64,000 nucleotides of DNA, taken from Caprimulgus europaeus. Its lineage: Eukaryota; Chordata; Aves; Caprimulgiformes; Caprimulgidae. The notes beneath the pieces were generated by a model. It saw nothing but the letters and a program-made list of their open reading frames with translations. It searched no databases and had not been told where the DNA came from. The stretch's first letter is position 1; each line of letters starts with the position of its first letter. The stretch is from assembly GCA_907165065.1 (NCBI GenBank), contig OU015535.1:248001-312000 (forward strand). Direction: 5' to 3'. Shown here in pieces: positions 1 through 11,417 of this stretch. The translations under genes were made by a program, and so were the position numbers.

Positions 1-3000
1 TGCTTAGACATCTTAAGAATGTGGTTTCATGGCAAAGATTCCTCTGCTCATTTCTTGCATGCAGATGTGGCTTTCTGCCACTAAATCATCAAACTCTTGA
101 AAATAAATATTTTCAAGCCACACAAACCTTTCAGGTTCTTATTGTGAGCATGTTTTGTTTAAGAACAGTCATCACCATACCTTACCCAAACATCTAGCCA
201 GTCCCAAAGTGTTCTTACCATCAAAGTAATTTTTTTTTCTTAAATAGAAAACAAAACAAGAGAAGGAATTGGGGGCTGCTCACCAGGGTTTCTAACAGCT
301 GTTTCAGGGCCAGAGTAAAGATTTTTTTGTTCTGATGTTTGCTATAGCTGAGCTGTACACAAATGCAGTGGATAAAAGGAGAATGAAACAATGATGTGCT
401 GTCCTGCCTTATTTTGCTACACTTGAACTAATCCAAAGTAAGATATAAAAAGAAAGGCATTTTCAAGGATTCTCATGTGTGCAGTCATCCCAATTTTAGG
501 TACAGGTTAGGTTGGCTTTCCACATTCATTCAGCAGGGATTATCATAAAATTGAGGTTGTTCAAAGCTGATCACGCCTGCAGACACCTGAACATCTTCCA
601 GCGTTGGACTAGAGCGCCTATGTGCTTTGGGGGTTGGACTCGTATAAAACTAGCGTTGCAGGGCATTGCCACTGCTGAGATTTTTCCACTGGGGAAAAAT
701 TTTTCTCTGGGTGAACTCCCACAAGAAGAAGCACTATCCAACTTTATTTTAGTATTCAAGATCGTTCCTGTGTGATTCTACCACCTTGTGCTCAGTGGTT
801 AGCTTTAAAATCTCAGCAGGAAAAAAGGCTGCCAGTCTGCCTTCTGCACCAGCTGCGTCAGGCTTACACCACCGAAAACACCCGTGGTCAGCCCACCTTG
901 GATCAGTGGGGTGAGTCTCTGCGTTCATGGAGCCTGGGGACAGTGAACAGTGCCCGAAAGGGGCAGTGGCCTCTGGCTGTGCCAGGAGGAAGTGATGGCA
1001 CTGGCCAGGCCGTGCTTGTGCGCTTGTTACAGGCTTTTATCGTTACCTTGAACGATGATGGGAACCTCACCTTTGACAAGCCACTCCAGTCTTCTAAAAT
1101 TGTGTAGAAATGCTTTTGAAATAGCTATTGCAATATTTGTACTTGCTGCTGGATATTTCCCTTTGCATCTCTGGCAGTTTATCAAAACAACAAAGTGTGA
1201 AACCTTGCATCAGATCTTAGTTTTAAGAATGACCTAGAAAACAAATAATTACCCAGTGAAGTCACTTGTGCTATGAGGAGTTGATCAGCTCATCTCTATG
1301 AATCCCCAAAACTGGTCAGGTCTCACAATTTACTTGTGAGCCCAGCAGTATCCAGGATGTGAACTGAAGCTTTGTGTCCTGAGAGCAAGTCATTACGTGC
1401 AGATTTCAGTTTCGGAAATGGAGGAGCAATGAAGGGTAGCTAATTTGTTCGACTCCAGAGTTGCTGAGAAAAACCCGAGCACAATTAAATCTCTGACAGT
1501 ATGAGGTGAAAGAAAACAAGCCAGTATTTATCATTAAAAATAACTTACTGATGAATCAGTTGTGAATGAGTGGGATTAGCAATGCTACCTAGCAGGGGCA
1601 GAAAAAAGAAAAACATAAAATGCAACAGATCTGAGGAGAAATCCTAAACATGGTGTGGAGGAGAATCTGAGAGACAACATTTTTATTTTTCTCACTTGGG
1701 TTTAAAAAAGAATCAGGATGTTTAAACCCCCTAAAAAACATCCTAGATCACACAGTGATGGTTATGGTGGTACAGCAGTGTAAATCCAGTGCAAGAGAGT
1801 AAAGATGCCTTTACATGAGAATTCAGCTTTATGGAAATGGCATTAAACTTTTGTTTTCACACTAATTTCATCAGGAAGTGGTGAGTTGCAGCTCCTGCCA
1901 TTTTAACGTGGGCATTTCTCAATAAATCCATCGGGGAGGCGCTGTTTTGAAGACCATCAAAGCTTTAGCAGACCAGGAGCAGGAGATGGCTCTGCCACCT
2001 CAGCTGAGTGTGCCCTGGGGCAGGATTTTAGGAAGTGACATTCAGAGAAGGTCCCCTGCCAGGCCCGGGGCTACCTCTCCATCACTCACCCTGCGGTGGG
2101 TTTCAAAGTACTCCGAGCTGGTGCAAGATTCCCACCACAGAGCTGTAGAATGGTTTGAGTTGGAAGAAAAGCATTTTGTTAATTTACACCTGATTTATGA
2201 TATGTTTTTCTGTCTTCCTAGTGCATTGGCTACAGCACACACTGAGAGATCAAAAGTAACTCAGCAGAAATACGACTGACTGTAAGTGACCCTCAGTGAC
2301 ACTCTGCCTGTCTCTTTACTCTTCCTCAGATGCATCTTCTGCTGAGAACACCTGTCAGAGGCACCTCTCAGTATCCAGATCTGCACAATCTATGATGAAG
2401 TAACTACCTGGATTTTAGTGATCCCTTTGAGGTGTAATACGAGAATTTGACAATGCAGCACATTCCTTGAAAAAAAAAAACCCAAAACAACTGAAGTCTT
2501 AGCTTTCGGGTAGAATTTAGAAATGAGAAGGGAAAGCCAACACGGCAGTTGCATCCACCAGCCGCCTCTCTCCTCCATCAGTCCGTGGCTGGGCCAGGGT
2601 GAGGCAGAGATGCTCTCCTCCATGTCCTTAGCCTCTCAGTTCTCTTAGGGGGTAATGGAGGCAAAGCATATTTCAATAGTTGCACATGAAATTGGGTTTT
2701 CTGGAGGTTTTACTCTCCTGCAGCCATATGGTCCAAATTGACTGAGCACAGTCAAAGGATCATAGAACATTGTGAGTTGGAAGGGACACACAAGGATCAC
2801 CGAGTCCAACTCCTGATGTTGTGTTTTGCACCAGTTGAAAATGATGTAAGATCCCAGGCAGCCCCAGGTAGTGCCTAAAAGTAACAGATGTGGATTTTAA
2901 ATGAACTTGGGCACGTGCAGCTGACATGGCTTCAGAGGAACATAAAAACCTGACACCGTACTGATGCCAACATATTGATTACAGAGTGGGTATGTGAGTA

Positions 3001-4181
3001 TTTTCTGGCTTAGGCCAGCCAGATATTTATTTGCTATTAATAAAAATAATTCCCTGAGGAATTCTGGAAATACAAAGCTACAGGAATTTCACATACACAC
3101 CACAGGCTTAGGCCACTGACTTGCCACTTCTTAGATCCAGGTGGCTGAGTGTTGCATTGGTGCTCATGGGACAAACAGGACCCTGCATGTGAGGCACATG
3201 GAGCTCCAGCCAGTGTCAGGGCTCTCAAGAAAAAATGGCTGAGGTGGTTCCATGACTAAGAGGCAGTATTCAGCCATTATAGCACTTATTAAAGGGGTAA
3301 GGGTTTATATGTTCCAGGACAGAGCATGGTGAACACAGACAGAAGCCCTGCAGCTGTGAGCAAATATGTTGCTTTATGTTCCAAGACCTTGTGGAGTGCT
3401 CAACACGTACTGGTTTTTATTATGTTTGGCATTTGCTTACCGGTTCATTACCAATTATTTCTGACACTGGAAGAAACTCCAAGCTGCATTTGCTGCAGTA
3501 AAGGAGCATGAAGGAGCAGGGGAGCCAGGTGAGCTCTCCTGCTGATGGGGGTGAAGCAGCTGTCTCCCTCACCTGGGTGCAAAGCAGGGGCACACTCACA
3601 CCACATTTATGGAGCTGCTTAGGAATTACAATGGTCCAACTAAGAGGCGTTTGGCTCTGTTCAGCCTTCATTATGTTTTAGAAATTAATTCTACCCCTGG
3701 TGGAAAAATGAGTATTGCAATGTCTGTGCCTTTGCCACCACACTTGCCCAATGGTGGTAAAAAAAAATAGTAATCACATCTTCCTACCAGATTGGCCACT
3801 GCTTTTTCAAACAGCAAAGTTACCCAAATATTACTGTCCCGCGACTACTTATGGCAGTTGAACGTCCTGTGACATTGCCCGCGTTGTCTCAGGCAGTCTG
3901 GCAGGATGTGAGCATCTTGTCCCGCGGACATGTTTATCCTAAGGAAAATGCTGAGCAACAGTATTCTTGTTCCCTGTCGGTGGATGGAGAACCACTGGGA
4001 GCAGGAGATGTGAAACACCAGAAGCAAATGAGATACTGGCGGCTCTTATGTGCAGACTTGGGGGCTGACACCAGTACATCTCATGTCAACCTTTCCCTGC
4101 TGTTGTGGCCAACTCGACCCCCAACTCTGGCAAATGGGAACCCACTGTATCCATGATTTTGTCCCTGTGTGTGGCTGCTGT
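1..4181. other. Intergenic sequence upstream of BICD2
   Basis: No gene is recognised here. Open frames of 60-111 codons occur on both strands (for example 772-1107 and 1947-2279 on +), but none shows a familiar domain, a splice-site context or a convincing initiation context. The base composition is ordinary AT-rich avian intergenic DNA. The only repeat recognised is a short CR1 tail at about 2757-2820. The CpG content rises only after 4715. Confidence 0.6.
2757..2820 (-). mobile_element. CR1 LINE 3'-end fragment
   Basis: Read on the minus strand this matches the terminal part of avian CR1: a 'gagttggactcggtgatcc' block, then 'cccttccaactcac' and a decayed TTCTATGAT tail. Only the last 60 or so bases are recognisable, as is typical of heavily 5'-truncated CR1 copies. 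Confidence 0.7.
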
Positions 4182-4715
4182 TACCACAGAATCCCAGACT
4201 GGTTTGGGTTGGAAAGGACATTAAAACTCATGCAGTCCCAACCCCCCTGCCAGCAGCAGGGACACCTTCCACTAGACCAGGTTGCTCACAGCCTCATCCA
4301 ACCTGGCCGAGAACACTTCCAGGGAGGAGCAGCCACAGCTTCTCTGGGCAACCTGGGACAGGGTCTCACCACCCTCACACCAAAGAATTTCTTCCTCGCA
4401 TCTCAGCTCCATCTCCCCTCTGCCACTTTCAAGCCATCACCCCTTCTTCTGTCACTCCCTGCCCTTGGCCAAAGCCCCTCCCCAGCCTTCCTGGAGCCCC
4501 TTCAGGTACTGGGAGGCCACTGGAAGGTCTCCCTGGAGCCTTCTCTTCTCCAGGCTGAACAGCCCCAACTCTCTCAGCCTGTCCTCACAGCAGAGCTGCT
4601 CCAGCCCTGGCATCATCCTCGTGGCCTCCTCTGGACTGGCTCCAGTAGCTCCGTGTCCCTCTTGTGTTGGTGGCCCCAGAGCTGGAGGCAGCCGGTGTCA
4701 GGTCTCGCTCACCCC
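4182..4715 (-). mobile_element. CR1 LINE, 5'-truncated, antisense to BICD2
   Basis: The + strand begins with the reverse complement of the CR1 tail (agaatcccagactggtttgg), then the reverse complement of the conserved 3' UTR and ORF2-end blocks. These include 'ctgaacagccccaactctct' near 4553 and 'ctccagccctggcatcatcc' near 4600. The right boundary is blurred near 4715, where the CpG island starts. The open frames that cross this region on the + strand are antisense CR1 sequence, not genes. The insertion lies only about 250 bp upstream of the putative promoter motifs. Confidence 0.9.
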
Positions 4716-4961
4716 CTCACCCTCCTGCGCTCGCCTCAGCAAGGGCCCCGCCTCCAGGGCCGAGCGCGCAGGGCTCAACTTCCGCTGCGCGCTCGCTCGG
4801 GCTGATCCCGGGTCCCGGCGCTCACAGACGAGGCCGCTCCCGATCCCGTCCTCCCCACCCACGAAGCACGCGCTCCCGCCGCCGCCCGCCGCAGCGTTGC
4901 CCCGCGCCGCCAGGGGACGCCCTCCTCCCCCGCCGCCGCCGCGGCCACCGCCCCTCGCGGT

Positions 4962-4980
4962 GCATGCTGGGAGTTGTAGT
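4962..4980 (-). promoter_or_regulatory. SBS (ZNF143/THAP11-type) motif 1
   Basis: The + strand reads gcatgctgggagttgtagt, whose reverse complement actacaactcccagcatgc fits the known SBS consensus ACTACAATTCCCAGCATGC at 18 of 19 positions. In vertebrate CpG-island promoters this element binds ZNF143 and THAP11/HCF-1. Binding here is inferred from the motif only. Confidence 0.8.
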
Positions 4981-5007
4981 CCGACGGGCGGTGCCTCCCG
5001 CGGGGCT

Positions 5008-5020
5008 GGGGCGGGCGGGG
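5008..5020 (+). promoter_or_regulatory. GC box (SP/KLF-type site)
   Basis: The stretch ggggcgggcgggg is a tandem GC box directly before SBS motif 2. It is a generic SP1/KLF site in CpG-island promoters. Confidence 0.6.
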
Positions 5021-5039
5021 ACTACCGGCCCCAGCGTGC
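5021..5039 (+). promoter_or_regulatory. SBS-like motif 2, opposite orientation
   Basis: The sequence actaccggccccagcgtgc matches the SBS consensus at 14 of 19 positions, keeping the ACTAC, CCCAG and TGC blocks. It lies 40 bp beyond motif 1 and points the opposite way. It is weaker than motif 1 and could be a degenerate or chance GC-rich match. Confidence 0.5.
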
Positions 5040-5070
5040 CGCGGGGCGCCGGGCCGGCCGTGCCTTTTGA

Positions 5071-5124
5071 ATGATTTCACTGCGGTCGGCGCTCGAGGCG
5101 AGTTTCGCGGCGGCAGCGGCGTGA
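5071..5124 (+). other. Upstream ORF 1 of BICD2 (17 codons)
   Basis: ATG at 5071 is followed by 16 further sense codons and TGA at 5122-5124. Its product would be a short Ala-rich peptide. It is in the 5' UTR only if transcription begins upstream of 5071, which is not known. The start context is weak to moderate. Confidence 0.35.
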
Positions 5125-5174
5125 GGGGATCGGCGGCGCGGAGTAGCGCAGCGCGGCGGGCGCCTCGCCCGTGC

Positions 5175-5228
5175 ATGGCAGCCCGAGCAGGCTCCGCCAT
5201 GGCCTCCCGCGGGCCGCGGCGCTGCTAG
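5175..5228 (+). other. Upstream ORF 2 of BICD2 (17 codons)
   Basis: ATG at 5175 opens a 17-codon frame ending with TAG at 5226-5228, 81 bp before the main start. A second in-frame ATG at 5199 has a strong context (G at -3 and G at +4, GCCATGG), stronger than the main BICD2 start (T at +4). If it lies in the transcript, as its position suggests, it should capture some scanning ribosomes and dampen BICD2 translation. Translation is inferred, not shown. Confidence 0.5.
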
Positions 5229-5309
5229 GAGCGACAGGCGGGCTGCGCGATCGCCTTTTCGCCCGCCCGCCTCCCCGGCTGGGAGCCCGCGGCCGCCCCC
5301 GCCGCCGAC

Positions 5310-5549
5310 ATGTCGCTGGCCATGGAGGAGGAGGAGTACGCCAGGCTGGTGATGGAGTCGGAGCCCGAGTGGCTGCGGAGCGAGATCAAGCGGCTCTTTC
5401 AGGAGCTGGGCGAGACCACCCGGGAGAAGATCCAGGCGGCGGAGTACGGGCTGGCCGTGCTGGAGGAGAAGCAGCAGCTGAAGCAGCAGTACGAGGAGCT
5501 GGAGCTGGAGTACGAGACCATCCGCACCGAGATGGAGCAGCTGAAGGAG
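5310..5549 (+). CDS. BICD2: BICD2 coding exon 1 (residues 1-80)
   Basis: This exon encodes the N-terminal 80 residues of Bicaudal D homologue 2, a dimeric coiled-coil adaptor that links dynein-dynactin to RAB6 vesicles and, via RANBP2, to nuclear pores. The product starts [20 protein letters not shown] and matches my recollection of the human BICD2 start at the same length, which supports the ATG at 5310. An in-frame ATG at codon 5 has a stronger context and is an alternative start. Residues about 20-80 are heptad-rich coiled coil. The CC1 box AAEYG lies at residues 43-47, the AAxxG motif that binds dynein light intermediate chain. The frame ends in QLKE, directly followed by the splice donor GTGAGG at 5550; the junction is phase 0 and joins to AFGQ of exon 2. 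The paralogue BICD1 lacks the EEEEYARLV start. No frameshift or stop is present. Confidence 0.97.
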
Positions 5550-7029
5550 GTGAGGCGGCGCCCAGGGGCTCGGCGGCAGGTGCTGCCGTGCGGGGCGGCC
5601 CGGGCGCGGCCGCTGCGGGCGAGGGGGACGAGGGCGGTTTGAGGAGGGTGGGAGCGGGACAGATGGAGCCCTTGGAGCCCGGGTGTACGGGGCTGAGGGG
5701 CCCCGCGGGCGCTGTGGGGTGGCCGGAGGGTCAGCCCCTCGCCCCCGGGCGGAATATGGAGGAGGGCGACCAGGCCTCGGTCTTGCTCCAGCCTGTGCGG
5801 TTAAACTCGTCCTTTTCCGCAATGACAGCGCTCAGACCAGGAAAGGCAGAAAAAAATAAAATGGAATGAAACCCCAGGCTTTTCTGCCCCTGACCCCGCT
5901 CCTGTGCCGGGGTGGGAGGGAAGCGGTGCATGCCTTCCTTCTCTACCGGTCCCATCTTGCCTCAGGCCCTGGTGCCGGGTCGGCCTCGGGGCTGCCCTGC
6001 GCCCAGCTCGGGCCGGGGCTGCTCTCGCCGGGCTCCGCCGCCGCGGGGGGCCGGGCAGGGGTCGGGGATCAGGGGTTTGATGGGGCTGGGGCACCTCTTC
6101 GGCCTCTGTGACAGGCTGCTTCTCTGGGGTGGGAAGTCTGGCCCTGGTGCCAATGACCGCCTTGATGCAGACACGCAGCTTGCTTTGGTGCAGTTCCCTG
6201 TTCTTGGCTTTTTTTTTCTTTTTTCTTTTTCTGTAAAGGAACTGCAGTTCCAATCTGCACAGTGGAGTAAGGTTAGTCAGAAGAAATGCTCTTTTCTTAG
6301 GTCAACTGGCACATTGGTTTTTCTCGTGCAGGATCTAGAAGGTGGGAAAAGTGTCTGTGCACTGACCTGCCAGCATCCATGGACACATGGTTGGCTCTCC
6401 TTTTGCCAGCACAGCTGATCCCTGGCCAGCCGACTACATAGTGTGTCCCATGGGTACTTGCCTGTACCCTTGGTTATTTTGGTGACAGCTTCCGTGCAGG
6501 CAAACCCTGCGCTGCCTCTCCACTGGTTTAGGCCTTGCCTTGATTGCAAAAGATCTGATACAGACTAAAGGGTGAATATATGTGCATTTATTTGACCAGT
6601 GCAAACTGTATCAGATGGATCTTTGGTGTAGCTCATTCTGTTGGAAATGGATTTGAAGTAACATCAAAATATGCTGTTTCAAAGGGAAAGTAAATGGCCT
6701 GGTACAAATTCAGCTGAATCTGTGAACACCCTCACTTCCTGCATGTCTTTCGGTCTTGTAAATAAAGCTTTATTCTGCTTTTATTATGTTAAACAAGCAT
6801 AAGCAAAAGAGGTTAATTACTTTTAAGTACATGGCTATAAACTTGTTAACTAAATATGCAAGCTGAACTGATGTACCACTGTAACTAAAGCCGCTTGAGA
6901 CCAACATGGTTACAGCAGAGGAGGTACGTGAAAGTCAAGGGTAGAGGCAGTCTTGAAAAGAAGGTGGGAGCGATGGAGGGAAAGAAAAGTCAGTAAACGT
7001 GTTTGGTAGGTGGGATGGGAAGCACGGCA

Positions 7030-7110
7030 TCAAGAGCTGAAGGGCCTGGCCCAGACTCACTCAGCAAGCCGGTGCCTGGCCCACGAATGGAAGCCAGGCT
7101 GCCTCAGTCA
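7030..7110 (-). repeat. Possible MIR-type SINE relic
   Basis: The + strand segment cctggcccagactcactcag, with the following 'ggaagccaggctgcctcag', resembles the reverse complement of the MIR core ('cttgcccaaggtcacacagc ... agaacccaggtctcctgac'). The match is loose, and this is the least certain of the three MIR-like relics. Confidence 0.35.
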
Positions 7111-9653
7111 CAGGAGCTGGGCTGTGCTGTGTTCACTGGGTGTTACATGTTTTGGCTTTCAGGTGGTAAAAGGCTTGAGGACAACTTCTTTTCATTCTCT
7201 TAGGGCTGCAAGACTTCAGAGCTTGTAAAAGAGATTGAGGATAAAAAAATAAGAAAATGGCAGAATCAGCAATGATTCACTCCTTTTTGCTTTTAATGTT
7301 CTGAAGGATTTGTGTGTGCATGTCCCGTTGGAATTAAGTCAAAACCTGGGAGGCAAACAGTTCTGGGAACAGCTTGGGGACTCTGCTAGTTAGCCTACGC
7401 AGGGAAAAAGCATTGCTCCTCTAGATTTCTTGTGATGCTGTGGAGGAATCTGGTCTGCATTAGATCTTGTAAACCTTTAGCAGATGCATGAAGCATGCTC
7501 AGGGAAGGAGTTTATCTTCTTTGCTGTTTATGGCAGCTTCTTGCTTTTCCCAGACACAGCTAGAGGAGCCTTGTGTACAAGACTTACCACATGCCAAGCT
7601 CCAACCTAAAGGGACTTCACCTTGGGTTACCCGAGGTTGTTCTTGGGGAAGGCAGGGGATTGATGGTGGCATATCTGACTAGAACAAGAGTGCTGTCTGT
7701 CTCTTACTTCTTAACTGTGACTTCATGCAGCCTTTTAAAATACAGCAATTCTAGTCCTTACAAATCTTGTTTTGTTCTTCTCTATTACATCTGGAGACCC
7801 CAGTAGCACAAGGCTGTATTATGCTGAGAGCTGTGCAGGCACACAGCAGAGTTTCCTGTCCTGCTGGGTGCTGTAGATCTGGATATACTTTAATTTGTTT
7901 AATGTCATAAAACGCCTTGTATCATGGCCCTGTTCACACTGTAGGTAAATGGGCTCTGAGCGTGGGAACTTTGTGCTTTCCACAAACTACAGTTTGTACA
8001 GTATAGGCTTTTCTGCTACAGTCATCAGATATTCCTTAGCTTTTGGTTCAGATTTTCCTACCTGCTCCCCATCCCTGATTGTGACACAGCTTCACAGCCT
8101 CGACCTCCACAGTTTCATCCCTTTGGTAGTGCCGATGACATCCTTGGAGCTGTAGCCCATTTTGTAAAGATGTCTGTTTACACCTTTACACAGGTGAAGC
8201 TGTGGAGCTGTCCTCTCCTTCCTCTGAGGCTCCACACCAACCTTTCTTTAGTCAGGGTCCTTTATAAATTGTTGACTCTTCCCTGAATTTGTCCTTTTAT
8301 CAGCTTTTGTGCTGACTTGGTCTCATGTCTTTTATGGTAATTTGTGATGCATTTCTTCTATCATTTTCTTTTGAGAGAACTAAATTTAAATATGAACTGT
8401 CTCCCCAGGTAAACTTATTCATTATCTTGAGTCCCACTTTTGCTTTTGTAAAAGGGAATTGATTTTAAACTTTTATTAAACATTATAGATAAATAACAGT
8501 TTTCCCTAGTTCAGAGAAATAAGATACTGGCTTTCTTGTAGTGAAATACTACATCACATTGTATACATATAATTTTTATTGGTTTTTTTCCCTTCAGGGA
8601 GATAAAGTAATAAAGAGTTCTTTCCCCAGGCTGTGTTCAACCAGTAAGTCATCCTGTAAGCCTTTGTCTGTGATGGTGCTAATTGTACAAATCATAGGGC
8701 TGTCTACCTGCCTGAGCCGGGATTTCTGTACTTGTGGGGCAGATACACAGGAACAGCTCTTTGTGTGCTCCAGCTCACAAAAGTGATTGTCTGGGGATTC
8801 AGTTATCGGTGTTCCTGTTGATTTCTAGGGGAATGCTGCGTGGAAGATTAGCTTGGAAAGGAGGTTGTCTGCTTCACTCGGTACTTGCGAGTTGCTTTTG
8901 AGGTGTCGGTTAGATTTATAAGTAACTGTGAGCTCAGTTATGAAGCTGGCTGCTGTCCAGAGCTCCTTTCCAATTAGGTGGTTTTGTTATATTGGTGGTG
9001 GTAGATTTGCATTTAAATCCCCTTTCTTGGAAAAAATGGGCATTATATTATGAATTATTTATTTCCATAATAATGTAAAAGCGTGCAAGTAGACTGTGGC
9101 TGTCCTTGAAATCCAAAAGCATGTGTCAGTAGCTGGCTGTGCTGACACACACAGTAGATGGTTGCATTTGGTTTTTAAGGGTGGGGAGGGAAGCTTACAC
9201 AGAAGAGTGGCAATGATCTTTATGTGACTCTTCATTTTTTGTAGGGTGGCAATGGCTCTTGTTTCTGTTTTTTGCCTTTAAGGATCATGTATTGACTTCG
9301 TGCATGCCGTGAATTCTTTGTAAAGCATTCCTGGGTAGACTTGGAAGCTGTCTTTGAAAGAAACATTCAAATAACACCTTGCTGCTTCATTTCCCATTAA
9401 GCTAAAGTGGGGTGATATGTCCTGGGCTGTAATATTTGTACGTACTGCTAAGGTGCAGTGTAGAGTATCTGTGATCACTGATGGAAGTTTTGCATTCTTA
9501 ATTCACTTACATATGTAACAGTTAATTTGATACAGGATACTTCATCCAGACTGGTTTAATGTTTTAACTCTGCGCCTTCAAAAATGAAAGAGAAATCGTT
9601 CCCTTTCCTGTATACCTTATATAATGCTGTGTACCTTATAGACAGACATATAA

Positions 9654-9700
9654 ACTGGTTTATAAACCAGTGAGGAAGTAGCAGTGATGTTCCTCACTGG
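9654..9700. repeat. Overlapping palindromes
   Basis: A perfect 18-bp palindrome, actggtttataaaccagt (9654-9671), overlaps the left arm of a second perfect 10-bp inverted repeat, ccagtgagga (9667-9676) with tcctcactgg (9691-9700), separated by a 14-base loop. The two hairpins share 9667-9671 and so exclude each other. Confidence 0.8.
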
Positions 9701-9784
9701 ATTGATCTACTTCCAAAGCATTTTACCATTTGTGCTGCTGTACTGCTGTGCTCATGTTGTGTGTAGGAACATAAGGGCAAATAG

Positions 9785-9862
9785 GGAAGAAGTGGCTGGG
9801 CTAAAGTCACCCAACGAGCCAGTGGCAGACTGGGATTAAATGCTCTGTGCTCATGGTTCAGT
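9785..9862 (-). repeat. MIR-type SINE relic
   Basis: The + strand reads through 'ctaaagtcacccaacgagcc', 'agtggcagactgggatt' and 'ctctgtgctcatgg', matching the reverse complement of the MIR core ('aaggtcacacagctagt', 'agtggcagagccgggatt', 'gcccgtgctctt'). It is old and diverged, as expected for MIR in birds. Confidence 0.6.
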
Positions 9863-11417
9863 GCTGGATTGACCAGCTCTTTCAATTTAATCATGGTAAG
9901 TACTGATGTTCAGTAGTGATGCCTCTAAGGCCTCAGGTACACCTCTGCAGCCTCCTCCTAACAAATATTCAGGTGTAATACTGTTTCCTGCTGAAAGGGA
10001 AGGACCTTGATGACATTTTGAGGTTACCTCTAACCTCCCAGTGCTGTTAAAACCATAACATAGTGTGTGCATAAAATAAAGGAAATGTGGTTTGTTTTTT
10101 TTAATAGAGTGTCTTAGGCAAAATTTAATTTTGGCTATACACATGTCAATCTAGAACAAGAAAAGTATGACTGCAAATTGATGTTGAGGAACTGACAGCA
10201 GTTTTGCAGATACTAATGGGAAATAGTTACACTTCTGTGAACCCATCTCGTGGGTTTAATGGTGATTATTACTGGGACTCCAACACCTGCCACACTTAAA
10301 ATGAAAGAAGAGAACAGAATTGCTGTCTCCAGTGCAAAATCAGACTGAAAACTGTGGTTGGGGTAAGCAAAATATTCCCATGTAAACTCAGCTGCTTGTT
10401 TTGATAAATCATAGTAAGTTGCATTAAGAATGGAGCCACCTGTGATTTTAACCTGCTGACTGCAGTGGCACAGACACAGTGCTCTGTTTTGGAAAAGGTG
10501 CTTTCATTACGTATCCTTATGCTGGAAAAAACAAAGCCTGAGAAGTTGAACATTCCAGTTTTTCCTGATGTACTAGAAATAGTAACCTGTAAGGCTTCAT
10601 GTTGCTAGCTTCATTTTCTTTGCCAGTGTTGCTTGAAACTACCTTTCTCAAAAACCAGAAATAATAATATTCTTAAAGTGATGATTTCAGATTATTTTCT
10701 TGTGAAATGGCTGAATTTTTTTCTTGGGCTTTTTCTGATAAAATTCACTATACCTTATGTAATACAACATCCATAAATATTTGGGTGAATAGTAAGGACC
10801 TTTGGGTGGAATTAAATTATTAAAAATCCCTCATGCTTCCGGAGTAGAGATTTTCATTAAGGTGCCGTAGTCTCAGCTGAGACCTGGGTCTTGGTGAAAC
10901 ATGATGTTTTATTTTTGTTTTGTGATGCTTCCCTGTGCCTTGGCCCAGATAAAGGGGCTGTCCCTGACCCTCCAGCAAACACAGATAATTTGTTTCTAAT
11001 TTTCTACATTAGATTAAACCCAAGGTTTCATGAAACAAAAGTTTGGCAGCAGTAGTGCCATTCACTGCATATTTTTCCTCTGGAAGTGTGGCAGTGCTGG
11101 GTGTTTGCTGTCCTGGTGGAGGGGATGCAGTGAACTGCACTGTGGAACAGACCCAAATTTTGGTTTTTTAAATTTTTTTTTTTTTTTTCATTAGCAAATT
11201 TCCGTTTGTTTTGGAATTAGGTCAGTTCCCAATTTGGGTGACAGCCATGCTGCGTGTGTTTGTGCTGGTGCTGCCTCACCGAGTTACAGCAGCATCTCAA
11301 GCTGGTCTTGCTGATGAGCTGGATGGAGAAACTGCTGCCGGCACAGCACGTCTGGGTCTGTCTTGCCTGGCTGCTGGGAATCAGCAGCTGTGGGGATGCT
11401 GCAGTGGCAGCAGCGTT

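Larger units (their letters stand above)
4720..6080 (+). promoter_or_regulatory. BICD2: CpG island and promoter of BICD2
   Basis: A GC-rich, CpG-dense block runs from the end of the upstream CR1, across exon 1, into the first 500 bp of intron 1. It contains CGCC/GCCG runs (4925-4945), a GC box, two SBS motifs and many CpGs. No TATA box is visible upstream of the start codon, which fits a dispersed housekeeping-type promoter. The transcription start cannot be placed from sequence; the stretch about 5040-5150 is the most likely zone given motif positions and a short GC-rich 5' UTR. Boundaries are approximate. Confidence 0.85.

Noticed and set aside
772-1107. 111-codon + frame in the upstream intergenic region
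   Set aside because: No recognisable domain, weak start context and a length expected by chance. It could be a non-coding conserved segment, but nothing supports a gene.
4050-5074. Long + strand open frames (up to 262 codons) upstream of BICD2
   Set aside because: They run through antisense CR1 and the CpG island. GC-rich sequence has few stops, and the products are Pro/Arg/Ala-rich with no domain.
5022-5869. Open frames of 266 codons (minus) and 232 codons (plus) over exon 1
   Set aside because: They are shadow frames of the BICD2 exon and its GC-rich flanks. The plus frame starts at a GTG and reads out of frame with BICD2.
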